Of a DNA stretch of 64,000 nt, positions 20,462 to 29,183 are shown piece by piece (within the stretch, counting starts at the first letter, position 1; each line of letters begins with the position of its first letter). The notes below the pieces were generated by a model that was not told the DNA's origin, made no database searches, and worked only from the letters and a program-made list of their open reading frames with translations. The position numbers and the translations under genes were made by a program. The stretch is from Archangium violaceum (GTDB lineage Bacteria; Myxococcota; Myxococcia; Myxococcales; Myxococcaceae): assembly GCF_016887565.1 (NCBI RefSeq), contig NZ_CP069396.1, positions 1,825,001-1,889,000 on the forward strand, in the 5' to 3' direction.

Positions 20462-21076
20462 ATGGCGGGACCTGCGAGCGTGGCGTTGGGGCTGTGGCTG
20501 GCGGCGGGGAGTGGGCCGCTGGTGGACGGCACCGAGGCGGTGAAGGACCTGGTGGTGGACATGAAGTACGCCACGCCGGACAACTTCCTGAAGAAGAAGG
20601 TGTACCCGGACGGGGCGAGGTGCCTGCTATTGCCGGACGCGGCCGAGCGGCTGGCGAAGGCGGCGGAGACACTGCGCAAGCAGGGGTACCGGCTGAAGGT
20701 GTACGACTGTTACCGGCCGATCGCGGTGCAGTGGGAGATGTGGAAGATCTACCCGCACCCGGGCTACGTGGCGAACCCGAAGAAGGGGGGCAACCACAAC
20801 CGTGGGGCGGCGGTGGACCTGACGCTGGTGACGTTGGATGGCGGTGAGGTGGAGATGCCGACGCCGTTCGACTCATTCGAGAAGGCGGCGCACCACGGGT
20901 ATGCGGGAGGCACGGAGGCATCGCGCAAGCACCGGGAGATCCTCCGAGCGGCGATGGAGGGGGCGGGCTTCAAGAAGAACCAGATGGAGTGGTGGCACTA
21001 CGATCTGCCGGGAGCGACGAAGCTGCCGGTGCAGGATGTACCCTTCACGAAGCCGGAAAACACCCAGGCCAAATAA
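20462..21076 (+). CDS. D-Ala-D-Ala dipeptidase, VanX/DdpX family (M15D)
   Basis: A 204-residue zinc D,D-dipeptidase. Ligands by family comparison are His112 and Asp119 (NHNRGAAVDL) and His179 (EWWHYD), with Glu176 as general base and Arg85 in CYRP. The hydrophobic N-terminus (ASVALGLWLAAGSG) suggests export. VanX enzymes hydrolyse D-Ala-D-Ala; outside glycopeptide-resistance clusters they usually serve peptidoglycan turnover or D-Ala scavenging. No vanH/vanA-like partner is present, so resistance should not be assumed. Confidence 0.9.
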   Translation: MAGPASVALGLWLAAGSGPLVDGTEAVKDLVVDMKYATPDNFLKKKVYPDGARCLLLPDAAERLAKAAETLRKQGYRLKVYDCYRPIAVQWEMWKIYPHPGYVANPKKGGNHNRGAAVDLTLVTLDGGEVEMPTPFDSFEKAAHHGYAGGTEASRKHREILRAAMEGAGFKKNQMEWWHYDLPGATKLPVQDVPFTKPENTQAK

Positions 21077-21110
21077 CCCTCTCCCTCTGGGAGAGGGACG
21101 GGGTGAGGGT
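21077..21110. repeat. Palindromic intergenic repeat / terminator-like hairpin
   Basis: A perfect 9-bp inverted repeat, CCCTCTCCC-TCT-GGGAGAGGG (21077-21097), starts right after the dipeptidase stop codon and runs into ACGGGGTGAGGG. This is the same kind of extragenic palindrome found in many high-GC Proteobacteria. There is no T-tract, but its position between convergent queC/vanX and thrC genes suggests a role in transcript ends. Confidence 0.7.
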
Positions 21111-21141
21111 ATGTCCCCCCGTCCTCCCCACTGTTCGAACC

Positions 21142-22347
21142 TCACAGCGTGGCATCAAGCTCGAGCACGGGAAGCTTGGGCGACATGACATCCGGGTACT
21201 TGATACCGGCGCCGGTATTGAGGAGCAGCACGCGCTGGCCGGGGTCCAACCACCCATCGCGCAGGAGCATACGAGCGGCCCCGACGAGCGCGGCGCCCTC
21301 GGGGCAGATGAAGGAGCCCTCCAGGCGGCTGATGCGCTCCAGGCCCCACATCGTATCGGCGTCAGTCACGGCCACGCAGGTTCCACTCGTCTCGCGCACG
21401 GCCTGGAGAACGAGGAAGTCACCGAGCGCCTTGGGCACGCGAATCCCCTGGGCGACCGTGGAAGCATTCTCCCACTTCTCGGAGACGTCCTTGCCCTCGC
21501 GGAAGGCCTTCACGATGGGCTGGCAGCCCTCGGCCTGGACGGCGACGAGCCTGGGGAAGCGGACATCCTCGGGCAGCCAACCCATCTCGCGCATCTCCAG
21601 CAATGCCTTGTAGATGCCGATGATGCCCACGCCGCCGCCGGTGGGGTAGAGGATGACGTCCGGCAGGCTCCAGGCGAGCTGCTCGGCGATCTCATACCCC
21701 ATCGTCTTCTTGCCCTCGATGCGGTAGGGCTCCTTGAGCGTGGCGGCCTCGAACCAGCCATGAGCCTTGGCCGAGCGGCCGACGATGGCTCCGGCGTCGG
21801 TGATCTGCCCCTTGACCATGTACGCATTGGCGCCGACGGCGGTGGCCTCCAGCACGCTCATGGCGGGAGCATCGGTGGGCATCACCAGGGTGACGGACAT
21901 TCCAGCGCGAGCCCCGTAACTGGCCCATGCACCGCCAGCATTACCGTTGGTGGGCATGGCGAGCGCGGTAATACCCAGCTCCTTGGCCCTGCTGACACCG
22001 GTGGCGGCGCCGCGCGCCTTGAAGGAGGCGGTGGGATTGAGACCCTCGTCCTTGAGCCAGAGGTCGCGCAGGCCCAGCTCGGCGCCCAGGCGGGGGAGGG
22101 GGAAGAGCGGCGTCATGCCCTCGCCGAGGGTGATGATGTTCTTGGGATCCCGGACGGGCAGCAACTCGCGGTAGCGCCACAGGGAGGCGACGCGGCCGCA
22201 CAGGTCGGCGGGGCGCAGGGAGCGGGCGGCGGCCTTCAAGTCATAACGAACGAGCAGGGGGCCGCCGCAGTCGCACAGGTTCTGGACCCGGTCCGCGTCA
22301 TGGGTCTTGCGGCAGCGGGAGCATTCGAGATGGGAGAGGAAGGACAT
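21142..22347 (-). CDS. thrC: Threonine synthase
   Basis: Converts O-phosphohomoserine to threonine with PLP. The Schiff-base Lys is Lys110 in NPTASFKARGA, the phosphate-binding loop is GGGVGIIGIY, and NTGAGIKYPD closes the fold. The N-terminal CSRC and CDCGG pairs look like the zinc-ribbon-like start of this threonine synthase subfamily. Length 401 residues is typical. The galM-like gene ends 10 bp upstream, so the two are probably an operon. Confidence 0.93.
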   Translation of the reverse strand: MSFLSHLECSRCRKTHDADRVQNLCDCGGPLLVRYDLKAAARSLRPADLCGRVASLWRYRELLPVRDPKNIITLGEGMTPLFPLPRLGAELGLRDLWLKDEGLNPTASFKARGAATGVSRAKELGITALAMPTNGNAGGAWASYGARAGMSVTLVMPTDAPAMSVLEATAVGANAYMVKGQITDAGAIVGRSAKAHGWFEAATLKEPYRIEGKKTMGYEIAEQLAWSLPDVILYPTGGGVGIIGIYKALLEMREMGWLPEDVRFPRLVAVQAEGCQPIVKAFREGKDVSEKWENASTVAQGIRVPKALGDFLVLQAVRETSGTCVAVTDADTMWGLERISRLEGSFICPEGAALVGAARMLLRDGWLDPGQRVLLLNTGAGIKYPDVMSPKLPVLELDATL

Positions 22348-22357
22348 GGCCCGCCTT

Positions 22358-23194
22358 TTACCGGACGAAGCGCGCCAGGGGCTCGACGCTGATCTCGAAC
22401 TCGGAGGAGAAGGTGGCGCCGGGGGCCACGGTCAGCAGACCCTGGTGTGTCTGGAGGGCGCCACCGGGGGCGGTCCAGGGCTCCACGCAGACGAAGTCAC
22501 GGCCCTGGAGCGTCCACACCACGAGCGTGGTGAAGGAGGGGCTCCAGGCGAGCTCCACGGGGCGCAGGCCGGGCCCGCGCTCGAGCGTGGTGCCCTGGGG
22601 CGAATGGTCGATCAGGTGCATGTCCAGCTCGGGCGCGGTGAGGTCCAACCCGGAGAAGGAGACGTTGGCGCCCTGGCGGTTGTCCCAGGCGCGAGAGGCA
22701 TCGGTCTCGACGCGGGCGGAGGCCTTGTGGGCCTGGGGGACATGGAAATAGGGGTGGTAGCCGAGGTGCAGGGGCATGGGCCGGGAGTCGCGGTTCTCGG
22801 CGGAGAAGGTGAGGTGGAGCGCGGAGCCCCGGAGCGTGACGGTGAGGAGCGCCTCGAAGCGCCAGGGGAACTCGCGAAGCGTCTGCTCCGAGTGCCCGAG
22901 CGCGAGCACCACGCGTGAGGTGTCCTGGGAGCGCACCTCCCAGGGCAGGTCGCGGGCGAAGCCATGGCGGCGGATGGGGTACTCGCGGCCGTCCACCAGG
23001 TACTTGCCACCGGGGGTGACACCGGGGGCGGGGAAGAGCACGGGGATGCCGCCGCGCACGTTCTTGGTGGCATCCGCGAGGGTGCTCTCGTCGAGGTAGA
23101 GGATGGGCTCGCCCTCGACGACGAAGCGGCTGACGAGTGCACCCCGCTCGGGGACGACCTCGGCGCGAGAGCCACCATCCGTGAGGACCACCAT
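22358..23194 (-). CDS. Aldose 1-epimerase family protein
   Basis: A 278-residue galactose-mutarotase-fold protein. The ATG at 23194 has an AGGAGG eight bases upstream. Family motifs include GGIPVLFPAPG, YPIRRHGFARDLPWEV (catalytic His of the RHGFAR motif), HLGYHPYFHVP and CVEPWTAP. It looks closest to the D-hexose-6-phosphate mutarotase-like branch. Actual sugar is unknown. Upstream of thrC in the same direction. Confidence 0.88.
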   Translation of the reverse strand: MVVLTDGGSRAEVVPERGALVSRFVVEGEPILYLDESTLADATKNVRGGIPVLFPAPGVTPGGKYLVDGREYPIRRHGFARDLPWEVRSQDTSRVVLALGHSEQTLREFPWRFEALLTVTLRGSALHLTFSAENRDSRPMPLHLGYHPYFHVPQAHKASARVETDASRAWDNRQGANVSFSGLDLTAPELDMHLIDHSPQGTTLERGPGLRPVELAWSPSFTTLVVWTLQGRDFVCVEPWTAPGGALQTHQGLLTVAPGATFSSEFEISVEPLARFVR

Positions 23195-23289
23195 GTGTTC
23201 GCCTCCTGGGCCCGCGCGCCGGACGTGGCGCGGGTGCTGGCTTCTAACAGGGGAGGGCGCCTGGACACCGCGTGAAGCGGCGCACCCTG

Positions 23290-24054
23290 TCATCTTCCAT
23301 GCAGGCGGCGCACCTGGATGAGCTCGCCGACGATGGAGACGGCGATCTCCTCGGGCGTCAGCGCGCCGATGTCCACGCCCATGGGAGAGCGCATCCGCTC
23401 CACGGAGGCCTCGGGGAAGCCCGCGGCGCGCAGCCGCATGCGGAAGCGCTCGGCCTTGCGCCGGCTGCCAATCACCCCCAGGTACGCCGAGGGCTTCTCC
23501 AGCAACGCCTCCACCACCGCCTGGTCCAGCGGGTGGTCATGGGTGGTGACGCAGAAATACTGGTCCTCGCCACCGGCGAGCGCCCGCGCGTGGTCCGCCG
23601 GGTCCTTCACCAGCAGCTCGCAGTCGGGAAAGCGCTCGGGATTGGCCCACTCGGGGCGGGCATCCACCACGGTGACGCGGAAGCCTACCCGGTGGGCGAG
23701 CGCGGCCAGCTCCTTCGCCACGTGCCCCGCGCCGAACACGGTGAGCCTCGGCGGTGCCCCGTGCTTCTCCAGGAACACCTTCATCCGCCCGCCACAGCAC
23801 ATGCCCAGCTCGTGCGTGAGGTGCGTCTCGATGATGCGCGTCCGCTCCGGGGCCTGGAGCAGGGCCAGCGCGGCCTGGATGATCTGATGCTCGATGGCTC
23901 CGCCGCCCACGGTGCCCCGCAGGCTTCCATCGCCGAGCACCACCATCTTCGAGCCCGGCTTCTGCGGCGTGCTGCCGGCGCTCTCGATGACGGTGGCCAG
24001 CACGAACGGACGGCCCTCGGACAGGAGGGCTGCCATCTCCGCGTACAGGTCCAT
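23290..24054 (-). CDS. XdhC/CoxI family protein
   Basis: A 254-residue XdhC-type protein, the chaperone that loads (sulfurated) molybdenum cofactor into xanthine dehydrogenase-like enzymes. The N-terminal XdhC_CoxI region has AGSTPQKPGSKMVV, GTVGGGAIEH and the Cys pair MCCGGRM; the C-terminal Rossmann part has VFGAGHVAKELA and GVIGSRRKAER. Its ATG starts on the base after the pfkA stop codon, so translation is probably coupled. No molybdoenzyme gene lies in the window. Confidence 0.9.
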   Translation of the reverse strand: MDLYAEMAALLSEGRPFVLATVIESAGSTPQKPGSKMVVLGDGSLRGTVGGGAIEHQIIQAALALLQAPERTRIIETHLTHELGMCCGGRMKVFLEKHGAPPRLTVFGAGHVAKELAALAHRVGFRVTVVDARPEWANPERFPDCELLVKDPADHARALAGGEDQYFCVTTHDHPLDQAVVEALLEKPSAYLGVIGSRRKAERFRMRLRAAGFPEASVERMRSPMGVDIGALTPEEIAVSIVGELIQVRRLHGR

Positions 24055-25092
24055 CTACCCGAAGAAGACCTGGGCGACCTCGAAGAATTCCTGGGGCACC
24101 TTCTTGAGCTCGCGGGTGGCCTCGGACAGGTCCACGCTGATGATCTCATTGCCCCGGAGCGCGGCCATCTTGCCGAACTCGCCTCGGGCCACCATGTCGC
24201 ACGCATGGACGCCGAAGCGCGTGGCCAGCACGCGGTCGTGCGCGGTGGGCGCGCCGCCGCGCTGGATGTGGCCCAGCACGGACACGCGCGTCTCGTAGCC
24301 CGTGCGCCGCTCGATTTCATTGGCCACGATGCTGCCCACGCCGCCCAGCCGGGGCCGGCCGGCCTCGTCCAGGGCGCCCGAGGTGACCAGGTGCTCCTGC
24401 TCGTCCGCGCCCGTCTTGATGCGCGTGCCCTCGGCCACCACCACGATGGAGAACGAGCGCCCGGTGGAGTGCCGGTGCTTGATGTGCTCGGCCACCCGCA
24501 CCAGGTCGGCGGGGACCTCGGGGACGAGGATGACGTCCGCGCCGCCGGCCATGCCCGCGTAGGTGGCGATCCACCCCACGTGACGGCCCATCACCTCGCA
24601 CACGATGACGCGCTTGTGCGACTCGGCGGTGGAGTGCAGCCGGTCGATGGCCTCGGTGGCGATGGCCACCGCGGTGTCGAAGCCGAAGGTGAAGTCCGTG
24701 CCGTTGAGATCATTGTCGATCGTCTTCGGCACGCCGACGATGCGCAGGCCCTCCTGGGACATGCGGGTGGCGGCGGACAGGGTGCCCTCACCGCCAATGG
24801 CGATGACGGCATGGATGTCGTTGCGCTCCATGGCCCGCTTCACCTTCTCCAACCCATTCTCCACCTTGAACGGGTTGACGCGGGAGGTGCCCAGGATGGT
24901 GCCTCCCCGGTGGAGGATGCCGGAGGTGGTCTCGCGCGTGAGGCGGAAGTGGTTGTCCTCGAGGAGACCCTTCCAGCCGTCGCGCAGACCCATCATTTCG
25001 AAGCCATGGGCACTGGCCCGGCGGACGACGGCGCGGATGACCGCATTGAGGCCGGGGCAATCGCCCCCGCCCGTGAGAACGGCGACTTTCAT
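24055..25092 (-). CDS. pfkA: 6-phosphofructokinase
   Basis: A 345-residue PFK phosphorylating fructose 6-phosphate. It has GGGDCPGLNAVIR, GGEGTLSAA, PKTIDND with catalytic Asp, MGRHVGWIA and ERRTGYETR. At the donor-specificity positions it has Gly (GGEGT) and Lys (PKTIDND), the mixed group-III pattern. Gly suggests ATP use while Lys is typical of PPi enzymes, so the phosphoryl donor should be tested. The start has AGAAGGG nine bases upstream. It is transcribed with xdhC. The Myxococcus enzyme is known to be controlled by the Pkn4 kinase; no pkn4-like gene is adjacent here. Confidence 0.93.
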   Translation of the reverse strand: MKVAVLTGGGDCPGLNAVIRAVVRRASAHGFEMMGLRDGWKGLLEDNHFRLTRETTSGILHRGGTILGTSRVNPFKVENGLEKVKRAMERNDIHAVIAIGGEGTLSAATRMSQEGLRIVGVPKTIDNDLNGTDFTFGFDTAVAIATEAIDRLHSTAESHKRVIVCEVMGRHVGWIATYAGMAGGADVILVPEVPADLVRVAEHIKHRHSTGRSFSIVVVAEGTRIKTGADEQEHLVTSGALDEAGRPRLGGVGSIVANEIERRTGYETRVSVLGHIQRGGAPTAHDRVLATRFGVHACDMVARGEFGKMAALRGNEIISVDLSEATRELKKVPQEFFEVAQVFFG

Positions 25093-25313
25093 GAGGTGCC
25101 CTTCTAACGCACCTCGGGGACGAATCATCCGCGAAGTTGGCGTAAACCGCCCGGCAGCCACGGTGGCGGTCGGCCAGAGCTGGATGACCCGAGGTCGTTA
25201 AGGGGGCGGACGGACGGGGCCTTCCCCGGCCGCGGACCCTACCCGGCCCACGTCCGGGGCAGGGCACGATGCGATGGGTGACGTGCCGCTTTGTCGGAAG
25301 GCGCGCTTTGGCT

Positions 25314-26087
25314 ATGCTGGCTGCTCCCTTTCGCTCCGGCCACGCCTTGAACGTCCGCGTCTTCGCCAACGAGCTGGAAGCTGCCACCGCCTGTGCCGGG
25401 CTGGTGGCCGCCGCCATCCGGGAGAAGCCCTCTCTGGTCATCGGGCTGCCGACCGGACGCACCCCGCTCAACGTGTACCGGGAGATGGTGGCCCTGCACC
25501 GGCGCGGGGAGCTGGACTTCTCCCGGGTGACCACCTTCAACCTGGACGAGTTCCTCGGCCTGCCGCCGGATGACCCGGGCAGCTTCCGGGCCTACATGGA
25601 GCGACATCTCTTCCAGCACGTCAACCTGGCACCCGAGCGCATCCACTTCCTGGATGGGAGCGCGGAGCGGGCCGAGCGCGAGTGCGCCCGCTATGACGCG
25701 CAGCTGGCGATGGCGGGAGGGTTGGATCTGCTGCTGCTGGGCATCGGGTCCAACGGGCACATGGCCTTCAACGAGCCGGGGGAGAATCTGCAGTCGGCGA
25801 GCCACCGGGCGCGCCTGTCCCGGGATTCACGCCAGTCGCTGGCGTCCCTCTTCGGGGAAGACGTGTCGAGGGTGCCGCTGGCGGGGCTCACGCTGGGCAT
25901 GGGCGCGCTGCTGCAGGCGCGCCGGGTGGTGCTGCTGGCCTTCGGGGTGAACAAGGCGGCGGCGGTGACGGGCATGGTGCGTGGCCCCCTCACCACCCTG
26001 TGCCCGGCCTCGTTCCTCCAGCTCCACGGGAACGTGGAGGTCTGGGTGGACACGGCGGCCGGGCGGGGCCTGGAGGGCTCCCGCTAG
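25314..26087 (+). CDS. nagB: Glucosamine-6-phosphate deaminase
   Basis: Converts glucosamine 6-phosphate to fructose 6-phosphate and ammonia. Visible motifs are GLPTGRTPLNVYREM, TTFNLDEFLGL with the catalytic Asp, and GIGSNGHMAFNEPG with the catalytic His. I chose the ATG at 25314 (GGAAGG about 12 bases upstream); ATG 25269 or TTG 25347 are possible. About 257 residues, normal length. Divergent from pfkA, which uses its product. Its stop codon abuts the stop of the convergent VWA gene. Confidence 0.92.
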   Translation: MLAAPFRSGHALNVRVFANELEAATACAGLVAAAIREKPSLVIGLPTGRTPLNVYREMVALHRRGELDFSRVTTFNLDEFLGLPPDDPGSFRAYMERHLFQHVNLAPERIHFLDGSAERAERECARYDAQLAMAGGLDLLLLGIGSNGHMAFNEPGENLQSASHRARLSRDSRQSLASLFGEDVSRVPLAGLTLGMGALLQARRVVLLAFGVNKAAAVTGMVRGPLTTLCPASFLQLHGNVEVWVDTAAGRGLEGSR

Positions 26088-27767
26088 CTACTCGCGGGCC
26101 AGGGCGGGGGTGCGGTGCTCGCGCGCCAGCCGCAGCAGGCCGAGGAACTCGGCGCGGTCGCTCATGCCGTCCACGGCGTCCTCGGCGAGCGACTCGGCGG
26201 TGGCCAGGCTCCAGTCCCCGGCCTGGGGAGCGCCCCGGAGGATGTCCGCGGTGCCGGCCACGGCGGTGGCGAAGCGCAGGTCCGAGGAGGCCTCGCGCAG
26301 CGAGCCGCGCAGCTGCCCGCGCTCCAGGGAGAAGCGCTGCTCGGCGGCCTCGGCCCCACCGGGCTTCTTGGCGCGCACGCGCACGGTGGCCACGCTCTGG
26401 CCCTCGCCGGTGAGCTCCACCTCGTAGAGGGCGGTGACGGTGTGGCCGGCGCCAATCTCTCCCGCGTCCACCTTGTCGTTGCGGAAGTCCTTGTCGGCGA
26501 TGGCGCGGTTCTCGTAGCCCAGCAGCCGGTAGCCGCGCACGGCGGCGGGGTCGAACTCCACCTGCACCTTCACGTCCTGGGCGATGACCTCCAGGGTGCC
26601 GGCGAGCCGCTCCTGGAAGACGCGGCGGGCCTCGCGCTCGGTGTCGATGTAGAAGCAGTTGCCGTTGCCCTTGTTGGCCAGCTTCTCCATCAGGTCATCG
26701 CGGTAGTTGCCCATGCCCAGGCCGATGGTGCTCAGGGTGACGCCCTCCTTCACGTAGCCCTGGATGCTCTCGAGCATGCTCTCGGCGGTGAGGTTCTTGC
26801 CGAGGTTGGTGTCGCCGTCGGTGAGCACGACGACGCGGGAGACGGTCCTGGAGCTGGCCTTCTTCACGGCGTGCTTGTAGGCGAGCTCCAGCCCGCTGCC
26901 CATGGCGGTGCCGCCGCCAGCGGTGAGCGCGTCGATGGCGTCGAAGAGGGTGGAGCGGTCGGAGGCGGGGGTGGGGGGCAGCACGTCGCGCACGCTGCCG
27001 GCATAGGTGACGAGCGCCACGGTGTCCGACTCGTTGAGCCCGTCCACCATCAGCTTCATGGCCTTCTGCGCGAGCGGCAGCTTGTCGGGCTCGGACATGG
27101 AGCCGCTGGTGTCCACCAGGAAGACGAGGTGGGTGGGCTTGCGCTGGCTCTTGGCGAGGGTGCGGCCCTGGACGCCCACGCGCACCAGGTGGCGGCCGCG
27201 GGTGAAGGGCGAGGGAGCGCCCTCGAGGTCCACCCGGAAGTCCCCCTCCTCGGGCTTGGGGTAGCGGTAGGTGAAGTAGTTCACCCACTCCTCCACGCGC
27301 ACGGACTCGGGCGGGGGGAGGGAGCCGCCGGTGATGTAGCGGCGGAAGAGGGCGTAGGAGGCGGTGTCCACGTCCACCGCGAAGGTGGAGAAGCGGTCCT
27401 CGGAGGTGAGGGTGAAGGGATTGGGGCGCTCGGCGACGTGGGTGTTGCCGGTGGTGACGGGCTCGGCCAGCCGCGTGGCCTGCGTCTGCTTCGCGGCGGG
27501 CCTCGGGGCCGAGGCCGGTGGCGGGGCCGCGTACGAATCGCCCTCGTCGTCCTTGTTCGCGCCGAAGCTCTTCAGCGACTTGCGCTGGAGTTGACCGGTG
27601 GCCACCCCCCCGTACGCAGACGGCTCCGATCTGCCGGCGAGTGACTCCGCGCTGGCTCCGAAGAGCTTGCGGAGGTTGTTGCCGAAAAGGGTGAGGGCGC
27701 CGATGAGCACGGCGAGGACCCCCAGGGTGATGAAGGCGAGCTTCGAGAGGCCCGGGATTCGTTTCAT
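26088..27767 (-). CDS. YfbK-like von Willebrand factor A domain protein
   Basis: A 559-residue protein with one N-terminal membrane helix (LAFITLGVLAVLIGALTLF) and an external VWA domain. Order: vWF_A-type N-domain (NPFTLTSEDRFSTFAVDVDTASY), VWA with MIDAS DTSGSMS and LTDGDTNLG, then a DUF3520-like C-domain. This is the E. coli YfbK arrangement; function is unknown but it is expected to bind a partner through a metal at the MIDAS. The ATG has no good ribosome site, so the true start may be a GTG or upstream within an in-frame extension to 28028. Confidence 0.85.
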   Translation of the reverse strand: MKRIPGLSKLAFITLGVLAVLIGALTLFGNNLRKLFGASAESLAGRSEPSAYGGVATGQLQRKSLKSFGANKDDEGDSYAAPPPASAPRPAAKQTQATRLAEPVTTGNTHVAERPNPFTLTSEDRFSTFAVDVDTASYALFRRYITGGSLPPPESVRVEEWVNYFTYRYPKPEEGDFRVDLEGAPSPFTRGRHLVRVGVQGRTLAKSQRKPTHLVFLVDTSGSMSEPDKLPLAQKAMKLMVDGLNESDTVALVTYAGSVRDVLPPTPASDRSTLFDAIDALTAGGGTAMGSGLELAYKHAVKKASSRTVSRVVVLTDGDTNLGKNLTAESMLESIQGYVKEGVTLSTIGLGMGNYRDDLMEKLANKGNGNCFYIDTEREARRVFQERLAGTLEVIAQDVKVQVEFDPAAVRGYRLLGYENRAIADKDFRNDKVDAGEIGAGHTVTALYEVELTGEGQSVATVRVRAKKPGGAEAAEQRFSLERGQLRGSLREASSDLRFATAVAGTADILRGAPQAGDWSLATAESLAEDAVDGMSDRAEFLGLLRLAREHRTPALARE

Positions 27768-27897
27768 GCGAGGGGGAATCGCACGTTCCCGGAGCGTCGC
27801 GCGTCCGTCATCGGGAGGAGGTCGGTCATCCGGAGGAGGGTCGGTCAACGGGGGGATGGCGAGGTTCGCCACGGCACCCCCGAGGCCCCTGGCGCGC

Positions 27898-29097
27898 TCA
27901 CTCCTGCTGGCGCCAGGGCATCTCGAACACCTTGTCCGTCCACACCGTTCCATCCGAGAACTGGATGTTGAAGGTGAGCCTCGCGGTGTTCGAGAGGCGC
28001 TCGACCTTGACGGAGCCGCCAATCGCACAGACCTTCAGCGAAGGGCTCGTGGCGTTCCACCCGAAGAAGTTCGCGTAGGTCGAGCCGTACTCGGAGGGCT
28101 TGCTCGTGGGATTCAGCGAGGTCTGACACTCGCCTCTCGAAAGCGCGCTCGAGATCTGCGCCACGAAGGGCGTGCCCGCGGAGATCGACGCCGGTCCCCA
28201 GAACTTCATGTGTACCGAGGCGCCCTCGCCCACCAGCGCCGCCCCGGACTGCGCCCAGCCTTCCGCACCGCTCTGCGACAGGTCCGTCACGGCCGCGCGG
28301 TATTCATAGATGGTCGAACCGGTCGTGATGATCATGCTCCGGTAGAACCCGCCCTTCAGCGCCGTGTCGCTCGAGAACGCCTCGAGCGTGGGGCTCGGGA
28401 CCGGCTTGACGCACTTCCCATTCTCCCAGACCGTCCCCGCCCCGCAGACCACTCCCGGGCTGACCTCGCACTTGCCATTCGAGAACGTCGTCCCGGGGCC
28501 ACAGGCGCTGGTCCATGGACGGCACTCGTTCCCGTCCCGAATCGTTCCCTCTCCGCAGGTCATGACGGAGACGCAGGTGGTGCCGGCACTGGTCGTGTCC
28601 GTTCCGCAGACCTTCGACAGGTCCGCCCGGCACGAGTTTCCGACCTGCGTTGTTCCCGTGCCACAGCTCAGCGTGCTCGAGGGAACGCACTCCGAGCCCT
28701 GCTGCACCGTCCCCGGTCCACAGCTCAGCGTGCTCGAGGGAACGCACTCCGAGCCCTGCTGCACCGTCCCCGGTCCACAGCTCAGCGTGCTCGAGGGAAC
28801 GCACTCCGAGCCCTGCTGCACCGTCCCTGGTCCACAGCTCAGCGTGCTCGAGGGAACGCACTCCGAGCCCTGGAGAACGGTCCCTTGACCGCACGTCACC
28901 TGTGCTTGCGCCTGCGCCACACAGCGCCCATTGCGCGCCGTGGTCCCATCGCCGCAGAGGGAGGCCAGTTCTGGCACGCATTGACCGCTGTTGCTTCGGG
29001 TGCCTGTACCACAGGTCTGGCCCGGGGCGGGTTCCTGCGTGCATCCCCAGCAAAGGAGGACCGCCGCTGACAGCAGGATTCGAATGTAGGTCATCAC
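27898..29097 (-). CDS. Lipoprotein with tandem Cys repeats
   Basis: A 399-residue lipoprotein (lipobox LLCWGC). Residues ~25-240 are about ten short modules of the form C-G-x-G-T-x(5-7)-C, each with two Cys, four of them near-identical 19-residue copies of CGPGTVQQGSECVPSSTLS. The C-terminal ~160 residues form a separate beta-rich domain with VTDLSQSGAEGW and AQISSALSRGECQ. Probably a surface stalk holding a binding domain; no enzyme motif seen. Confidence 0.8.
   Translation of the reverse strand: MMTYIRILLSAAVLLCWGCTQEPAPGQTCGTGTRSNSGQCVPELASLCGDGTTARNGRCVAQAQAQVTCGQGTVLQGSECVPSSTLSCGPGTVQQGSECVPSSTLSCGPGTVQQGSECVPSSTLSCGPGTVQQGSECVPSSTLSCGTGTTQVGNSCRADLSKVCGTDTTSAGTTCVSVMTCGEGTIRDGNECRPWTSACGPGTTFSNGKCEVSPGVVCGAGTVWENGKCVKPVPSPTLEAFSSDTALKGGFYRSMIITTGSTIYEYRAAVTDLSQSGAEGWAQSGAALVGEGASVHMKFWGPASISAGTPFVAQISSALSRGECQTSLNPTSKPSEYGSTYANFFGWNATSPSLKVCAIGGSVKVERLSNTARLTFNIQFSDGTVWTDKVFEMPWRQQE
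28661..28888. repeat. Four 57-bp tandem repeats inside the Cys-repeat lipoprotein
   Basis: Copies start at 28661, 28718, 28775 and 28832. The first three are nearly identical at the base level and the last diverges at its 3' end. Each encodes 19 residues, so copy-number change keeps the reading frame. Confidence 0.9.
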
Positions 29098-29183
29098 TCC
29101 CTCGATATCGTTGGAGCTTCACCTATAGCAATCGAATGGGACGGTCAGTCCACCTTCTTCATCTGCACGAGAAGTTCCCTGGG

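Noticed and set aside
20462-21076. Vancomycin resistance cluster
   Set aside because: Only a VanX-type dipeptidase is present; no vanH, vanA or vanRS-like genes nearby.
23272-25107. 611-codon plus-strand frame
   Set aside because: Spans two well-supported minus-strand genes (xdhC, pfkA); no domain.
26115-27644. 509-codon plus-strand frame
   Set aside because: Antisense to the VWA gene; Gly/Val/His-rich shadow.
28661-28888. CRISPR-like tandem repeats
   Set aside because: Repeats are head to tail without spacers and encode a regular peptide module, so they are coding tandem repeats.
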